Shown here piece after piece: positions 1-7,931 of a DNA stretch of 64,000 nt; the stretch's first letter is position 1, and every line of letters starts with the position of its first letter. The notes below the pieces were generated by a model. It was not told the DNA's origin. It saw nothing but the letters and a program-made list of their open reading frames with translations, and made no database searches. Made by a program: the position numbers and the translations under genes. Origin of the DNA: Shewanella psychrophila (GTDB lineage Bacteria > Pseudomonadota > Gammaproteobacteria > Enterobacterales > Shewanellaceae); contig NZ_CP014782.1 in NCBI RefSeq assembly GCF_002005305.1, positions 1,488,001 through 1,552,000 on the forward strand. The letters run 5' to 3'.

Positions 1-148
1 AGCCTATGTCAACAATCAAAAGCAATATGTCAGCCTAATTTCGCTTTATTTTCTGTTGCTTGTTCAAATTTCAATTAGTCAAAAATGGTGTAAAAATACT
101 AAAAACAAACGCTTGGTTACTTTTTAACCAGCCTTACCTATTTTTAAA

Positions 149-952
149 TTAGATTGCTTTAAAAACTTCGATTTTAAAATCAAGTTCGCACTTGAGGCCT
201 TGGCTAATCATATCGGCTTTTTGTTCTTGGGTTAACTTCCAGCTATAGGGGGTCATATTCAAGAAATGAGTGATCTCCACTTCATTAGTCAACACCAGTT
301 CAGCCTCTAGGTTTTCTCGATGAACTAATTCGAACCCCTCAATATGACTACTCTCACTAATATGACGTTTAGGTTTATCATAAATGAGCTCTTTCAGCGC
401 AAAGTGATGATTTTTACCTGCCGATGCCGTTATTAGGGTTCCACCCTGTTTAACCACCCGCCTAAGCTCCTCATCTAACGAGGGAGCATAGATTCTTAAC
501 ATGAAATCAAACTGTTCACTTTCAAAAGGCATTTCAAATGCACTGGCGACACAGAAACTGATGTCTTTATATCGTTTCGAAGCATACTTGAGGGCAGACT
601 TGGAGATATCTAACCCTTGCAACTCCACATCTGGCAAGCTATCAAACAGGCGGTGACTATAATAGCCTTCCCCACAGCCTATATCTAAACCTTGCTCCGC
701 TCTTGGACAATGGAGCATGGCCAGTTCATTCACCCTATCACTAAGCAGTTGGTAATGGCCTTTATTAAGGAACTCTCTTCTGGCGAACATCATCTCTTTA
801 TTATCACCAGGATCTTTAGAACGTTTATTCTGCACCGGCAACAAATTGACATAGCCCTCTTTAGCACAATCAAATCTATGGTTATTTGAACAGGACCAGG
901 TATTTTGTTGAAGCATCAAGGGAGTTTTACAGATAGGGCAAGCGTATTTCAT
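149..952 (-). CDS. rlmA: 23S rRNA (guanine(745)-N1)-methyltransferase RlmA
   Basis: SAM-dependent methyltransferase that modifies G745 in hairpin 35 of 23S rRNA. The 267-aa product matches the length of the E. coli enzyme. The N-terminal zinc ribbon is visible as Cys5, Cys8, Cys21 and His25, followed by the family signature FDCAKEGYVNLL. The SAM-binding loop GLDIGCGEG is at about 88-96. The gene starts 22 bp after the stop of the upstream 271-aa gene, so the two are probably cotranscribed. A weak hairpin (about 113-129) lies downstream and may end the transcript. Identification rests on the zinc ribbon plus methyltransferase motif; the exact target base is inferred from the family. Confidence 0.93.
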   Translation of the reverse strand: MKYACPICKTPLMLQQNTWSCSNNHRFDCAKEGYVNLLPVQNKRSKDPGDNKEMMFARREFLNKGHYQLLSDRVNELAMLHCPRAEQGLDIGCGEGYYSHRLFDSLPDVELQGLDISKSALKYASKRYKDISFCVASAFEMPFESEQFDFMLRIYAPSLDEELRRVVKQGGTLITASAGKNHHFALKELIYDKPKRHISESSHIEGFELVHRENLEAELVLTNEVEITHFLNMTPYSWKLTQEQKADMISQGLKCELDFKIEVFKAI

Positions 953-974
953 TTTTTATCCAATGGTCCTAGGG

Positions 975-1790
975 TTACTCTTCATCCAAAATGAGCTCTT
1001 TAATCATTTCATTGACGGCTGGAGTCGAAAGCAGGCGATAATACTCTAATTTTCGCGCCTGAACATCATTAGTTAATTTTTGATCTGTAGCACCTTGCCA
1101 ATTGGGGCGCTCCACAGATTGATTGAAGCTCCGTGATAACCACTGTTTTTTACGAGACAGCTGCGCATCTAGCTTCAACACTTCCACGCTGACATCCGGG
1201 TGCCTTAACACAAGCTCGCTACAGCCAAACCGGGAAAGATCGCTTCTGACATTTTCCAATTCGGACAGTTCCAGTAATATTTGCTCGGTACTGGAATCAT
1301 ACACCACCTCTCTAGATACCAAAGCTCTCGCCTGTACTAACTCTCTGGGCCCATGAAATAGGCGTAAATCTTCTTCGAGCGCTACTAACTGCCACCGAGT
1401 AGAATCGACAATACAGAAATCAGCATTTTCATTGGCTTTGAAATCTACATTTATCGCCAATCCAGATCTCAGCTCTTGTCCGCATAGAGTCGGAGAAATT
1501 CCTAAGCCGGTAAATAAGCGCCAACCTTGCCCTACTCCTCTGGAGAGTGTGCTCGTATCAGGTTTGCTCAGTATCAGCTGTGACTCGCACTTAAGGGATA
1601 AAAATGGATGCAATCTGAATAATACCGAAAATGATGTCTGGCTGACTTCCACTAGAATAAACTCACCGACATGACCGCTCATGGCTTGTAGCAAGCCAAA
1701 ATCACTGACCGCTTCATTAAGATATATCTTAAGCGTTGAGCCATGATCAAAAGTAAGGATTTCAGGCTGGGTTAGCAAGGGTTCAAACAT
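975..1790 (-). CDS. Uncharacterised 271-aa protein upstream of rlmA
   Basis: I do not recognise this protein. It has no signal peptide, no obvious membrane segment and no catalytic motif I can name. It looks like a soluble cytoplasmic protein with many short hydrophobic beta-like stretches in the first 130 residues and a more helical, charged C-terminal third ending in an acidic tail. The ATG at 1790 is preceded at normal distance by an AGGTG ribosome-binding site, and codon use looks like that of the neighbouring housekeeping genes, so it is a real gene. The short gap to rlmA suggests one transcript. No function is proposed. Confidence 0.72.
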   Translation of the reverse strand: MFEPLLTQPEILTFDHGSTLKIYLNEAVSDFGLLQAMSGHVGEFILVEVSQTSFSVLFRLHPFLSLKCESQLILSKPDTSTLSRGVGQGWRLFTGLGISPTLCGQELRSGLAINVDFKANENADFCIVDSTRWQLVALEEDLRLFHGPRELVQARALVSREVVYDSSTEQILLELSELENVRSDLSRFGCSELVLRHPDVSVEVLKLDAQLSRKKQWLSRSFNQSVERPNWQGATDQKLTNDVQARKLEYYRLLSTPAVNEMIKELILDEE

Positions 1791-2002
1791 GACAAATTCA
1801 CCTCAGGTTAATGAGGCAGTGTACCTTGCTTCCTTTTACAGCACCAGAGGGGTAAGAGACTAAAAACAAACAGGATAAACGAATCTGAAATTTAATTTTT
1901 AGCATTGACCCGACACTATCAAGAATAGATGGGTGACTCTGTGATCTGAGCTTGTTGTAATCTTATGGCCTTCACAATAACAAGATTTTAAGACGTTCTA
2001 AC

Positions 2003-2065
2003 TAATAGTACAGGGCCTACCGCTTCATAAATAATAGTACAGGGCCTACCGCTTCATAAATAATA
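2003..2065. repeat. 29-bp perfect tandem duplication
   Basis: A 29-bp unit containing TACAGGGCCTACCGCTTCAT occurs at 2003-2031 and again, without any difference, at 2032-2060; the first five bases begin a third copy. It lies in the 427-bp non-coding stretch 1791-2217, in which I see no gene. The identity of the copies points to a recent slippage or duplication event. Confidence 0.9.
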
Positions 2066-2217
2066 CACTTTACGACAAAGCAAAACGGCTCACACATTTC
2101 TAGGCAAGCCGTTCTGTACCGATCATAAAGCAATAACTCACCCAAATTTAGTGTGCCACTACAAAAATGAGGCTTTTGGATATACTATCAAAGTGAGTAA
2201 TTCATTATAATTAGTAC

Positions 2218-2715
2218 TTAATTTCGCCCTACATACTCATGATTCGGCATATTGTAAGGGTCATCGGAACTGGTGTTTCTTGTTACTGTGTAATGATGTC
2301 CTAACTCGCCTTTTTTAAACAATACAAATTCAGCAAAGCTCGTTCCCGAACTGTAATAATTAAAAACTTTTGCATCAGGATTCTCAGGGAATGTTATTTC
2401 GATTGAGCTAATTAGACATAAATTACGCCCTATATCTCTAAAAGCTTGATGGGCAGAAAGTTTGAAAGTCGATTCACCGCACCATTTATACTTAGCTACT
2501 CCCTCTATATTTTGATCTGTTGAATTGAATACCTTTACTTGTGCATACCCACCGTCACCAGAATAATTTACCGGATCATTCTGAGCCATTTCAGCTGTTT
2601 CAGCCATGGCTGCATCTTCATCAAAATTTAAACTTTCTGTCTGTTCTGCATAAGCATAAGCTGAGGAGAGAATAAGGACAGAAGCTATCACCTTAGCTAT
2701 TTTGCTATTAATCAT
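2218..2715 (-). CDS. Small secreted protein, unknown function
   Basis: I prefer the ATG at 2715 (165 aa) over the upstream frame opening at 2754, because it has a GGTGA ribosome-binding site and begins directly with a signal peptide: basic MINSKIAK, a hydrophobic core, then cleavage near SAYAYA. The mature protein is about 145 residues, with an acidic start and beta-rich spacing. It has two cysteines in the middle (WCGES and NLCLI), probably disulfide-bonded in the periplasm or outside the cell. I do not recognise a family. The gene stands alone in an AT-rich region with repeats on both sides, which suggests accessory or horizontally acquired DNA. Confidence 0.65.
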   Translation of the reverse strand: MINSKIAKVIASVLILSSAYAYAEQTESLNFDEDAAMAETAEMAQNDPVNYSGDGGYAQVKVFNSTDQNIEGVAKYKWCGESTFKLSAHQAFRDIGRNLCLISSIEITFPENPDAKVFNYYSSGTSFAEFVLFKKGELGHHYTVTRNTSSDDPYNMPNHEYVGRN

Positions 2716-2960
2716 TTTATCACCAATTATATAAAAACTTATCTTCGAGGACACACGTCACAATTAATTCAACGGCAACAGTGCAGAACAGAATTAAAAC
2801 ATAAAAGGCAGTATTATCGCTGCTGACCGCAAGGACAGCTTGCAATAACCCCCAATAATATCAATGTGTTAGGTGGATAACATATAAGAATCAAAAGGAA
2901 CACCAATGACTATTTAAACAGCAACCTACTAAATAGCGTCAAGGGTTTAGGGTTATTAAT

Positions 2961-2985
2961 CAGGCTAACGACAAGGGTATAATAG
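2961..2985 (+). repeat. Left copy of island-flanking direct repeat
   Basis: The block CAGGCTAACGACAAGGG followed by TATAATAG is repeated at 7863-7888 in the same orientation, with a single extra A in the second copy. The two copies enclose the 100-aa secreted protein gene, the orphan terminator and the chitinase gene. Confidence 0.8.
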
Positions 2986-3045
2986 CAGGCAAGGCTAAGT
3001 ATTTGTTATCTCTTAAAGACAAAGTTTAACCAGATATTATTCTAT

Positions 3046-3122
3046 CTTCGTCAACTGCCTTTTAGGTGAGTTGTTCATTATTGACTAATTATTCATCCTA
3101 ACCGCGAAGGTTAATTATTCAT
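3046..3122 (+). repeat. Diverged repeat, copy A
   Basis: About 77 bp beginning with CGTCAACTG shortly after its first bases. It aligns over its whole length with 4105-4180 at what looks like roughly two-thirds identity (CGTCAACTG, a GAGTT core and TTCAT/TTCCTAT ends shared). It lies just upstream of the 100-aa secreted protein gene. Confidence 0.5.
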
Positions 3123-3151
3123 AATGGTCATAAAGTTAAAAAGGAAGAAAA

Positions 3152-3454
3152 ATGAAAACCAGTAAAAATTTATTAGTATTTCTATATGCAAGTATATTAT
3201 TTCCGCTCGTCGGCATAGCAGTAGCAAACCCAGTAGAAACCACAGAACAACTTGAAAACAACGAAGCTATCCAAAGTGAACTGCTTATGAGAAAAAACAA
3301 ATATCTACCAATGAGCGAAGGTCAATACTATGACATAAGAACTTCTAGCGGCGACAAATTTAATTTATTTGTAGATAGCATTAATGGAAACTGGGTAGAA
3401 AGTGACGGTGAGTTTTTTAATACCGAGCTAATGATTTCAATAAGGCCACTTTAA
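3152..3454 (+). CDS. Small secreted protein (100 aa), unknown function
   Basis: The ATG follows an AGGAAG ribosome-binding site. Residues 1 to about 25 form a clear Sec signal peptide: MKTSKN, a long hydrophobic core, and cleavage near AVANP. The mature part of about 75 residues has no cysteines. A first half rich in Glu and Asn is followed by a short beta-rich segment (YYDIRTSSGDKFNLFVDS) and a tail ending RPL. I do not recognise a family. It is a single gene without close neighbours in the AT-rich region before the chitinase. A regulatory or structural role outside the membrane is possible but unsupported. Confidence 0.6.
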   Translation: MKTSKNLLVFLYASILFPLVGIAVANPVETTEQLENNEAIQSELLMRKNKYLPMSEGQYYDIRTSSGDKFNLFVDSINGNWVESDGEFFNTELMISIRPL

Positions 3455-4031
3455 CGTCATAACTTAGTCGTTACGACTCCGTTAGTGGCGACACATTAAA
3501 TTATGATTTAAAAAACTCTGTCTTTACCAAGTATTAATTAACCTTCATCACTTTAAAATCAGCATGATTTAATAAAATACAACTCAATTTAGCATACCAA
3601 TGATGGGAAGTTCATTCAAAAAAACACTTAATAATTAAATTAAAAACTAGACTGAACTTTATCATTTCAAGGTATAGAGTTCCATTAGAGGTTCAAGTGT
3701 CACAGTGCTGGAATAGGCTAATTATCAAGAGTGATTTTTTACTTGTTTCTTCAGAAAAACAGGAGTTTCAAAGAACCACATTACAGCTTTAATAACCCTA
3801 AACCAGCATTTGAAATTTTCCATTTACTTTAGATTATTATGATTTATATCAAAGAAATAACTGAAAATTTCAAGATGAATTTACCACGATTATGGTTGGT
3901 GATTTCGCCTTTATGTCAACTGACCATAGGGAGAGTTGCTCAGTGTTACTCTATCCCTCATTCTAGTGGCGAAGGAAAGGCATTCCACTTGCTTTTTTGC
4001 GTTACTCATTATCAAACATTGCTATCTTTTT

Positions 4032-4068
4032 ACCGCTAAGTTACTAACCTACTTAGCGGTTTTTTTTG
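4032..4068 (+). terminator. Strong orphan rho-independent terminator
   Basis: A perfect 10-bp stem (ACCGCTAAGT pairing with ACTTAGCGGT) with a 9-base loop, followed by an unbroken run of T. No protein gene ends just before it: the nearest upstream plus-strand stop is at 3454. It therefore probably ends a small RNA or a long 3' extension. Confidence 0.85.
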
Positions 4069-4104
4069 CCTTAAATTCTTATCGTCTAACTACCTAGATT
4101 TCAT

Positions 4105-4180
4105 TTCCGTCAACTGAGCTTTGGGGAGTTACTCGTCACCAGTCAATCATTCACTCTAGTACGGAAAGTTAGATTCCTAT
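4105..4180 (+). repeat. Diverged repeat, copy B
   Basis: Homologous by eye to 3046-3122 in the same orientation. It starts about 37 bp after the orphan terminator. The two copies bracket the 100-aa secreted protein gene and the terminator unit. Confidence 0.5.
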
Positions 4181-4858
4181 TTAGTTTCTCATTGACTCCA
4201 ACCCACTAACCTCCCCGCGCTTGTTCAAAGTAGAAGAGCACCACATATTTCAGGACTCAACATTTTCCTGCTAAATAAGCATAAATGAGAGTAACTATAT
4301 CTTTAAAATAATAATGTGTATTTACTGCTTTGATGATTGGTTAAAGTTCGTTTTAATATGACGAATATTTAGAGGTGAACTTTCGGTAAAACAGAGGCTC
4401 GCCAAACTTCAGAGAGACTAAGCCTCATTATTAATCATATAATAAGTTTATCACAGATAACCCTGACCAAATGGACAGGCACCTTGGAATAAAATAACTA
4501 TGTGTGATTCGGTGGATCCCCCTAATACAGCGGTAATGCTAAAAATTAAGTTTATAGAGGTCATTAAAATAAATGTCAACTTCGACGAGAGTTGATCTTG
4601 TAAACCCCCTCCAGACTTTGAGAATAGATAAGCAAGAAAAACCAACTGCTAATTAATTTATTGAGTAAAAGCTCAAACCATCCCAAATAGATTTGTTTCA
4701 AATTGATACATTTTAACATTTGATTATATCAATAATATTCAATAGATTTGTCGTTGCTGACAGCGTTGTCATTTAAATTGGTAAAAGTAAAGATAGATCG
4801 TCTTTGTAATACATAAAGCCATTTCATTTAAAGTCAGAGATAATAAAGGGAAAGTATA

Positions 4859-7612
4859 ATGAATTATATGAGAAGTACTTCTGTAATAACGAGAAGATTC
4901 AATAATATTATGACCGGATTAATCCTAGCAGGTTGTGCGATTTCATCAGTGCATGCATCACCTAAAGAGGGTACAGATCCTTGGGAAACTGGTTATGGGT
5001 TAACTAATGAGCGAATTGATAACTCAAAAGAAAACTTTAACACTTATGAACCGCAAAATAGTAAGTTGTTGCCGACTTCAGCTTATTTATCTAATTGGAC
5101 ACATTACTCCCAAGGTTTTTTGCCATCGATTGATTCATTATCCAAGTACGACACTCTTATTCTTTCTTTTTTTGGGCTATGTGGTACGGAAATCGGCGAT
5201 CCTTCCATTGTTAGTGCTATTGAGAGCTTAAATAGTGTGTGTAACAACCTTCCTCTACCTGGCGGTTCTGGCGCGACTTTCGGGGAGTCATTTAAAGGAG
5301 AGAAATTTGAATTAAGATCAACCGATCCTGGAGCTGATTTTATGAAGGAATTTCCTAGCGCAGGTATACCGTCCTCCAATTGGAACTATCAACGATTAAA
5401 TGAAAACCCCAGTGGTTTAATGGGAGTAATGAAAAAGTTACACAAAGAAAAAGGGACAAAAATTGCCATTAGTATATTTGGCTGGTCGCTGTCTAATATT
5501 GCTTCACAGATGGTATCGACTCCAGAAAGTCGTAAACTCTTTATAGATAGCGTATTACAATATTTAACTGCTTATCCGTTTATTGGTCAGATTGATATTG
5601 ACTGGGAATACCCAGGAATAAAAGGGGCAGAAAATAATGTATTCGATCCAGAAAATGATGCTGCAAATTATGAAACGTTAATCAGAGAAATGCGCAGTGC
5701 ATTTGAGACTAACGGATTTGCAGATGTGAAAATTGCGATTGCTTCTGGCGCTCCTCAAGATACCATCGATGCGGCAAAACTGAAGAAGCTAACTGAGGCT
5801 GGTGTCGATACGATTCATTTAATGACCTACGACTTTTTTGGTGAAACATGGGCAGAAAATTTAGCCCATCATACCAACTTAATGACCAATGAAAATAGTG
5901 ACTGGTCTGCTGATAAGTCTATTCGGTACATGATTGATGAGCTGGATATTGATTCAAAAAGTATTCAAATTGGTTATGCTAATTATAGCCGCAATGCATT
6001 AAATGCTAATGTAGAGACAAAGAGCCCTCTTAAAGGAACTTTTACTAAAAATAATACTAGTGAATTAGTGATGGGGTCATTTGAAGGGGCTGTAACCGCC
6101 ATTAATGATATTTTCACTCATTATTTGCAAGCAGATGAGAAAGATGGTTTAACGCCGATTAATAATTATCACTTATATACCGATGAACAAGCAAATGCGG
6201 ATTACATGCTTCAGCCTGAAAAAGGTATTTTTATTAGCTTAGATACACCTCGTACTGTATATACCAAAGCACAATATGCAACCAAAAATAATTTAGGCGG
6301 CATTTTTACTTGGATGGCAGATCAAGATGAAGGTTTGATGCTCAATGCCGCACGTGAAGGTTTAGGCTATAAGCTTGTAGACCGTCAAATTGATATGGAA
6401 AATATCATTAACTCTTGTGGTGAAAATGTGACTCCAGAACGCTGTGATGAACTAACTCACCTATCTAGTGGCGACGTGGTAGTTAATGCGGGTGCAGATA
6501 TTGAAACCGATTTTGCTATGAATACTGGCTATTCATTGGCAGGAAGTGTGACTAATGCTGATGAAATTAAAAAAACGACTTGGACACTTGGTACTGTTTC
6601 TGGGATTGCAGCAGAAAATGTACGCATTGACAATGAAGGTCAATTAGAGACTTCATTTTCAATTGTGGGCCTGACAGAGGCTCCAGCTAAAGATGTTATT
6701 GTCGAGCTTTCCTTGAACGCTGAGCTACAAGACGGCGGTACTGTTAGCGATAATGTGAAATACACACTGAAAAAAGAGGCGAGCAGTAGCGAACCAGTAA
6801 TAAACGGTATCACTCCTTCGCATTACAACATGGCTATTGGAGGACCGTTGACTCTTATCGCAGATGCATCAGATCCTGAAGGCTCAGCGCTAACATATGA
6901 TTGGACAGTGACAAACACTAAGTATGCTATCGCATTTGTAAATCCGAATACCAACCCAACAGATATTGACTTAGCAAGTTTAGTGAATAAACCTGAATAT
7001 CATTTTGATGTGAATTTAACGGTTCGCAATGATGACGATAATTCAGACTCTGAAACAGTTACAGTTACTGTTACTGGCGATGAGGATGCGAACATCCCAC
7101 CACAAGCTAGCTTTGTAATTCTTAGTAAAGAGCCAAGTGTGGGTCAAGCTGTGTTACTTCAATCAACATCGACAGATGAACTTGTTGATGAATTGAGGCT
7201 AGCATGGACAGTCTCAGTGAATGATCAATCGGTACCTGTTGTCAGCGATGGTGCAAACTATAGTTTTGTGCCTCAAGAAGAAGGCGAGTACACGATTGAG
7301 CTAAAGGTTACTGATGTATTTTCTGCAACAGATACAGCTGAGCAGTCAACAACTGTAAGTGACTCTGGTGGTATTCCTGCATGGGATGCAGCGACAACCT
7401 ATAACGTTAACTGTACATTGGTGACTTATGAAGGAAACACCTATCTTAACCAGTGGTATGTAAATCCTGGGTTTGAACCTAATGAAGAATTAGCGATTTC
7501 ATCACAAGAGCAAGGATGGGCTAATGCTGATCAGTACTGGTTTTTCCCAAGTGATCCGAGTGTACAATGGGCTTGTCCAGATGAATTTTCTGAATATAGC
7601 GGAAACAATTAG
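4859..7612 (+). CDS. Secreted multidomain GH18 chitinase
   Basis: Predicted endo-acting chitinase of glycoside hydrolase family 18, 917 aa. The N-terminus has a signal sequence that could be cut either as a lipoprotein (LAGC, Cys26) or by signal peptidase I near VHA. The GH18 barrel spans about 50-510 and contains the SxGG-like strand (SIFGWS), the catalytic strand GQIDIDWE with acid/base Glu250, and MTYDF. The first Asp of the DxxDxDxE motif is replaced by Gly243. Three Ig/PKD-like beta domains follow (about 534-643, 645-745, 746-835). A C-terminal CBM5/12-type chitin-binding module spans about 839-912 (aromatic residues around GNTYLNQWYV). The gene stands alone and ends with its own terminator. 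Its AT-rich composition suggests acquisition. Family assignment is secure; substrate preference is inferred. Confidence 0.93.
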   Translation: MNYMRSTSVITRRFNNIMTGLILAGCAISSVHASPKEGTDPWETGYGLTNERIDNSKENFNTYEPQNSKLLPTSAYLSNWTHYSQGFLPSIDSLSKYDTLILSFFGLCGTEIGDPSIVSAIESLNSVCNNLPLPGGSGATFGESFKGEKFELRSTDPGADFMKEFPSAGIPSSNWNYQRLNENPSGLMGVMKKLHKEKGTKIAISIFGWSLSNIASQMVSTPESRKLFIDSVLQYLTAYPFIGQIDIDWEYPGIKGAENNVFDPENDAANYETLIREMRSAFETNGFADVKIAIASGAPQDTIDAAKLKKLTEAGVDTIHLMTYDFFGETWAENLAHHTNLMTNENSDWSADKSIRYMIDELDIDSKSIQIGYANYSRNALNANVETKSPLKGTFTKNNTSELVMGSFEGAVTAINDIFTHYLQADEKDGLTPINNYHLYTDEQANADYMLQPEKGIFISLDTPRTVYTKAQYATKNNLGGIFTWMADQDEGLMLNAAREGLGYKLVDRQIDMENIINSCGENVTPERCDELTHLSSGDVVVNAGADIETDFAMNTGYSLAGSVTNADEIKKTTWTLGTVSGIAAENVRIDNEGQLETSFSIVGLTEAPAKDVIVELSLNAELQDGGTVSDNVKYTLKKEASSSEPVINGITPSHYNMAIGGPLTLIADASDPEGSALTYDWTVTNTKYAIAFVNPNTNPTDIDLASLVNKPEYHFDVNLTVRNDDDNSDSETVTVTVTGDEDANIPPQASFVILSKEPSVGQAVLLQSTSTDELVDELRLAWTVSVNDQSVPVVSDGANYSFVPQEEGEYTIELKVTDVFSATDTAEQSTTVSDSGGIPAWDAATTYNVNCTLVTYEGNTYLNQWYVNPGFEPNEELAISSQEQGWANADQYWFFPSDPSVQWACPDEFSEYSGNN

Positions 7613-7676
7613 AGCAGCAATGTTGCGCTTCTAACAATTTATTGGGGGGCATCATTTTAGTTCTTCATTAAACATC

Positions 7677-7709
7677 AAAAACCAGTATCTGTTATAGATG
7701 CTGGTTTTT
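7677..7709 (+). terminator. Terminator of the chitinase gene
   Basis: An inverted repeat (AAAACCAGTATCT pairing with AGATGCTGGTTTT, one G-U) with a 6-base loop and a T-rich tail, about 65 bp after the chitinase stop codon. Confidence 0.8.
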
Positions 7710-7862
7710 ATATTTTATTGGGAATAGACACATGACGTGCACCTCCAATCTTCTACCGCTTTATCTAGGCTCAGCATCCGACATGTTATTTTAAATGACT
7801 TTGTTATTGGTAATGTCACTATTAATACTGCTAAATACCACTAACGGCCCAGTGTTCTCATA

Positions 7863-7888
7863 CAGGCTAACGACAAGGGATATAATAG
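7863..7888 (+). repeat. Right copy of island-flanking direct repeat
   Basis: Second copy of the repeat seen at 2961-2985, differing by one inserted A. Its TATAAT (7881-7886) lies 46 bp before the sbcB start and could serve as the -10 element of sbcB, though I see no good -35 hexamer. The rest of the 319-bp gap 7613-7931 holds only the chitinase terminator. Confidence 0.75.
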
Positions 7889-7931
7889 AATGCTATGATT
7901 ATTGACAACTAATTCCTAAAAATAATTACCT

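Larger units (their letters stand above)
2716..3151. other. Non-coding AT-rich gap with repeats
   Basis: This stretch separates two divergently oriented secreted-protein genes. It contains one copy of a direct repeat (2961-2985) also found before sbcB, and one copy of a diverged 77-bp repeat (3046-3122). A TATAAT hexamer sits in the direct repeat at 2978-2983 but has no good -35 partner. No gene was found. Confidence 0.55.
3455..4858. other. 1.4-kb gene-poor stretch before the chitinase gene
   Basis: I find no convincing gene here. Two short open frames (3839-4039 on plus, 4451-4645 on minus) have no recognisable similarity and no good ribosome-binding site. The stretch holds a perfect rho-independent terminator (4032-4068) with no gene in front of it, and copy B of the 76-bp diverged repeat (4105-4180). 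The last 150 bp, AT-rich, should contain the chitinase promoter. The whole stretch is visibly more AT-rich than the housekeeping DNA on either side. Confidence 0.6.

Noticed and set aside
3839..4039. 66-aa plus-strand frame before the orphan terminator
   Set aside because: No ribosome-binding site, no signal peptide and no plausible protein pattern. The region is better explained as non-coding RNA or spacer.
4451..4645. 64-aa minus-strand frame upstream of the chitinase gene
   Set aside because: Hydrophobic in part, but without a ribosome-binding site or recognisable family; kept only as a note in the gap entry.
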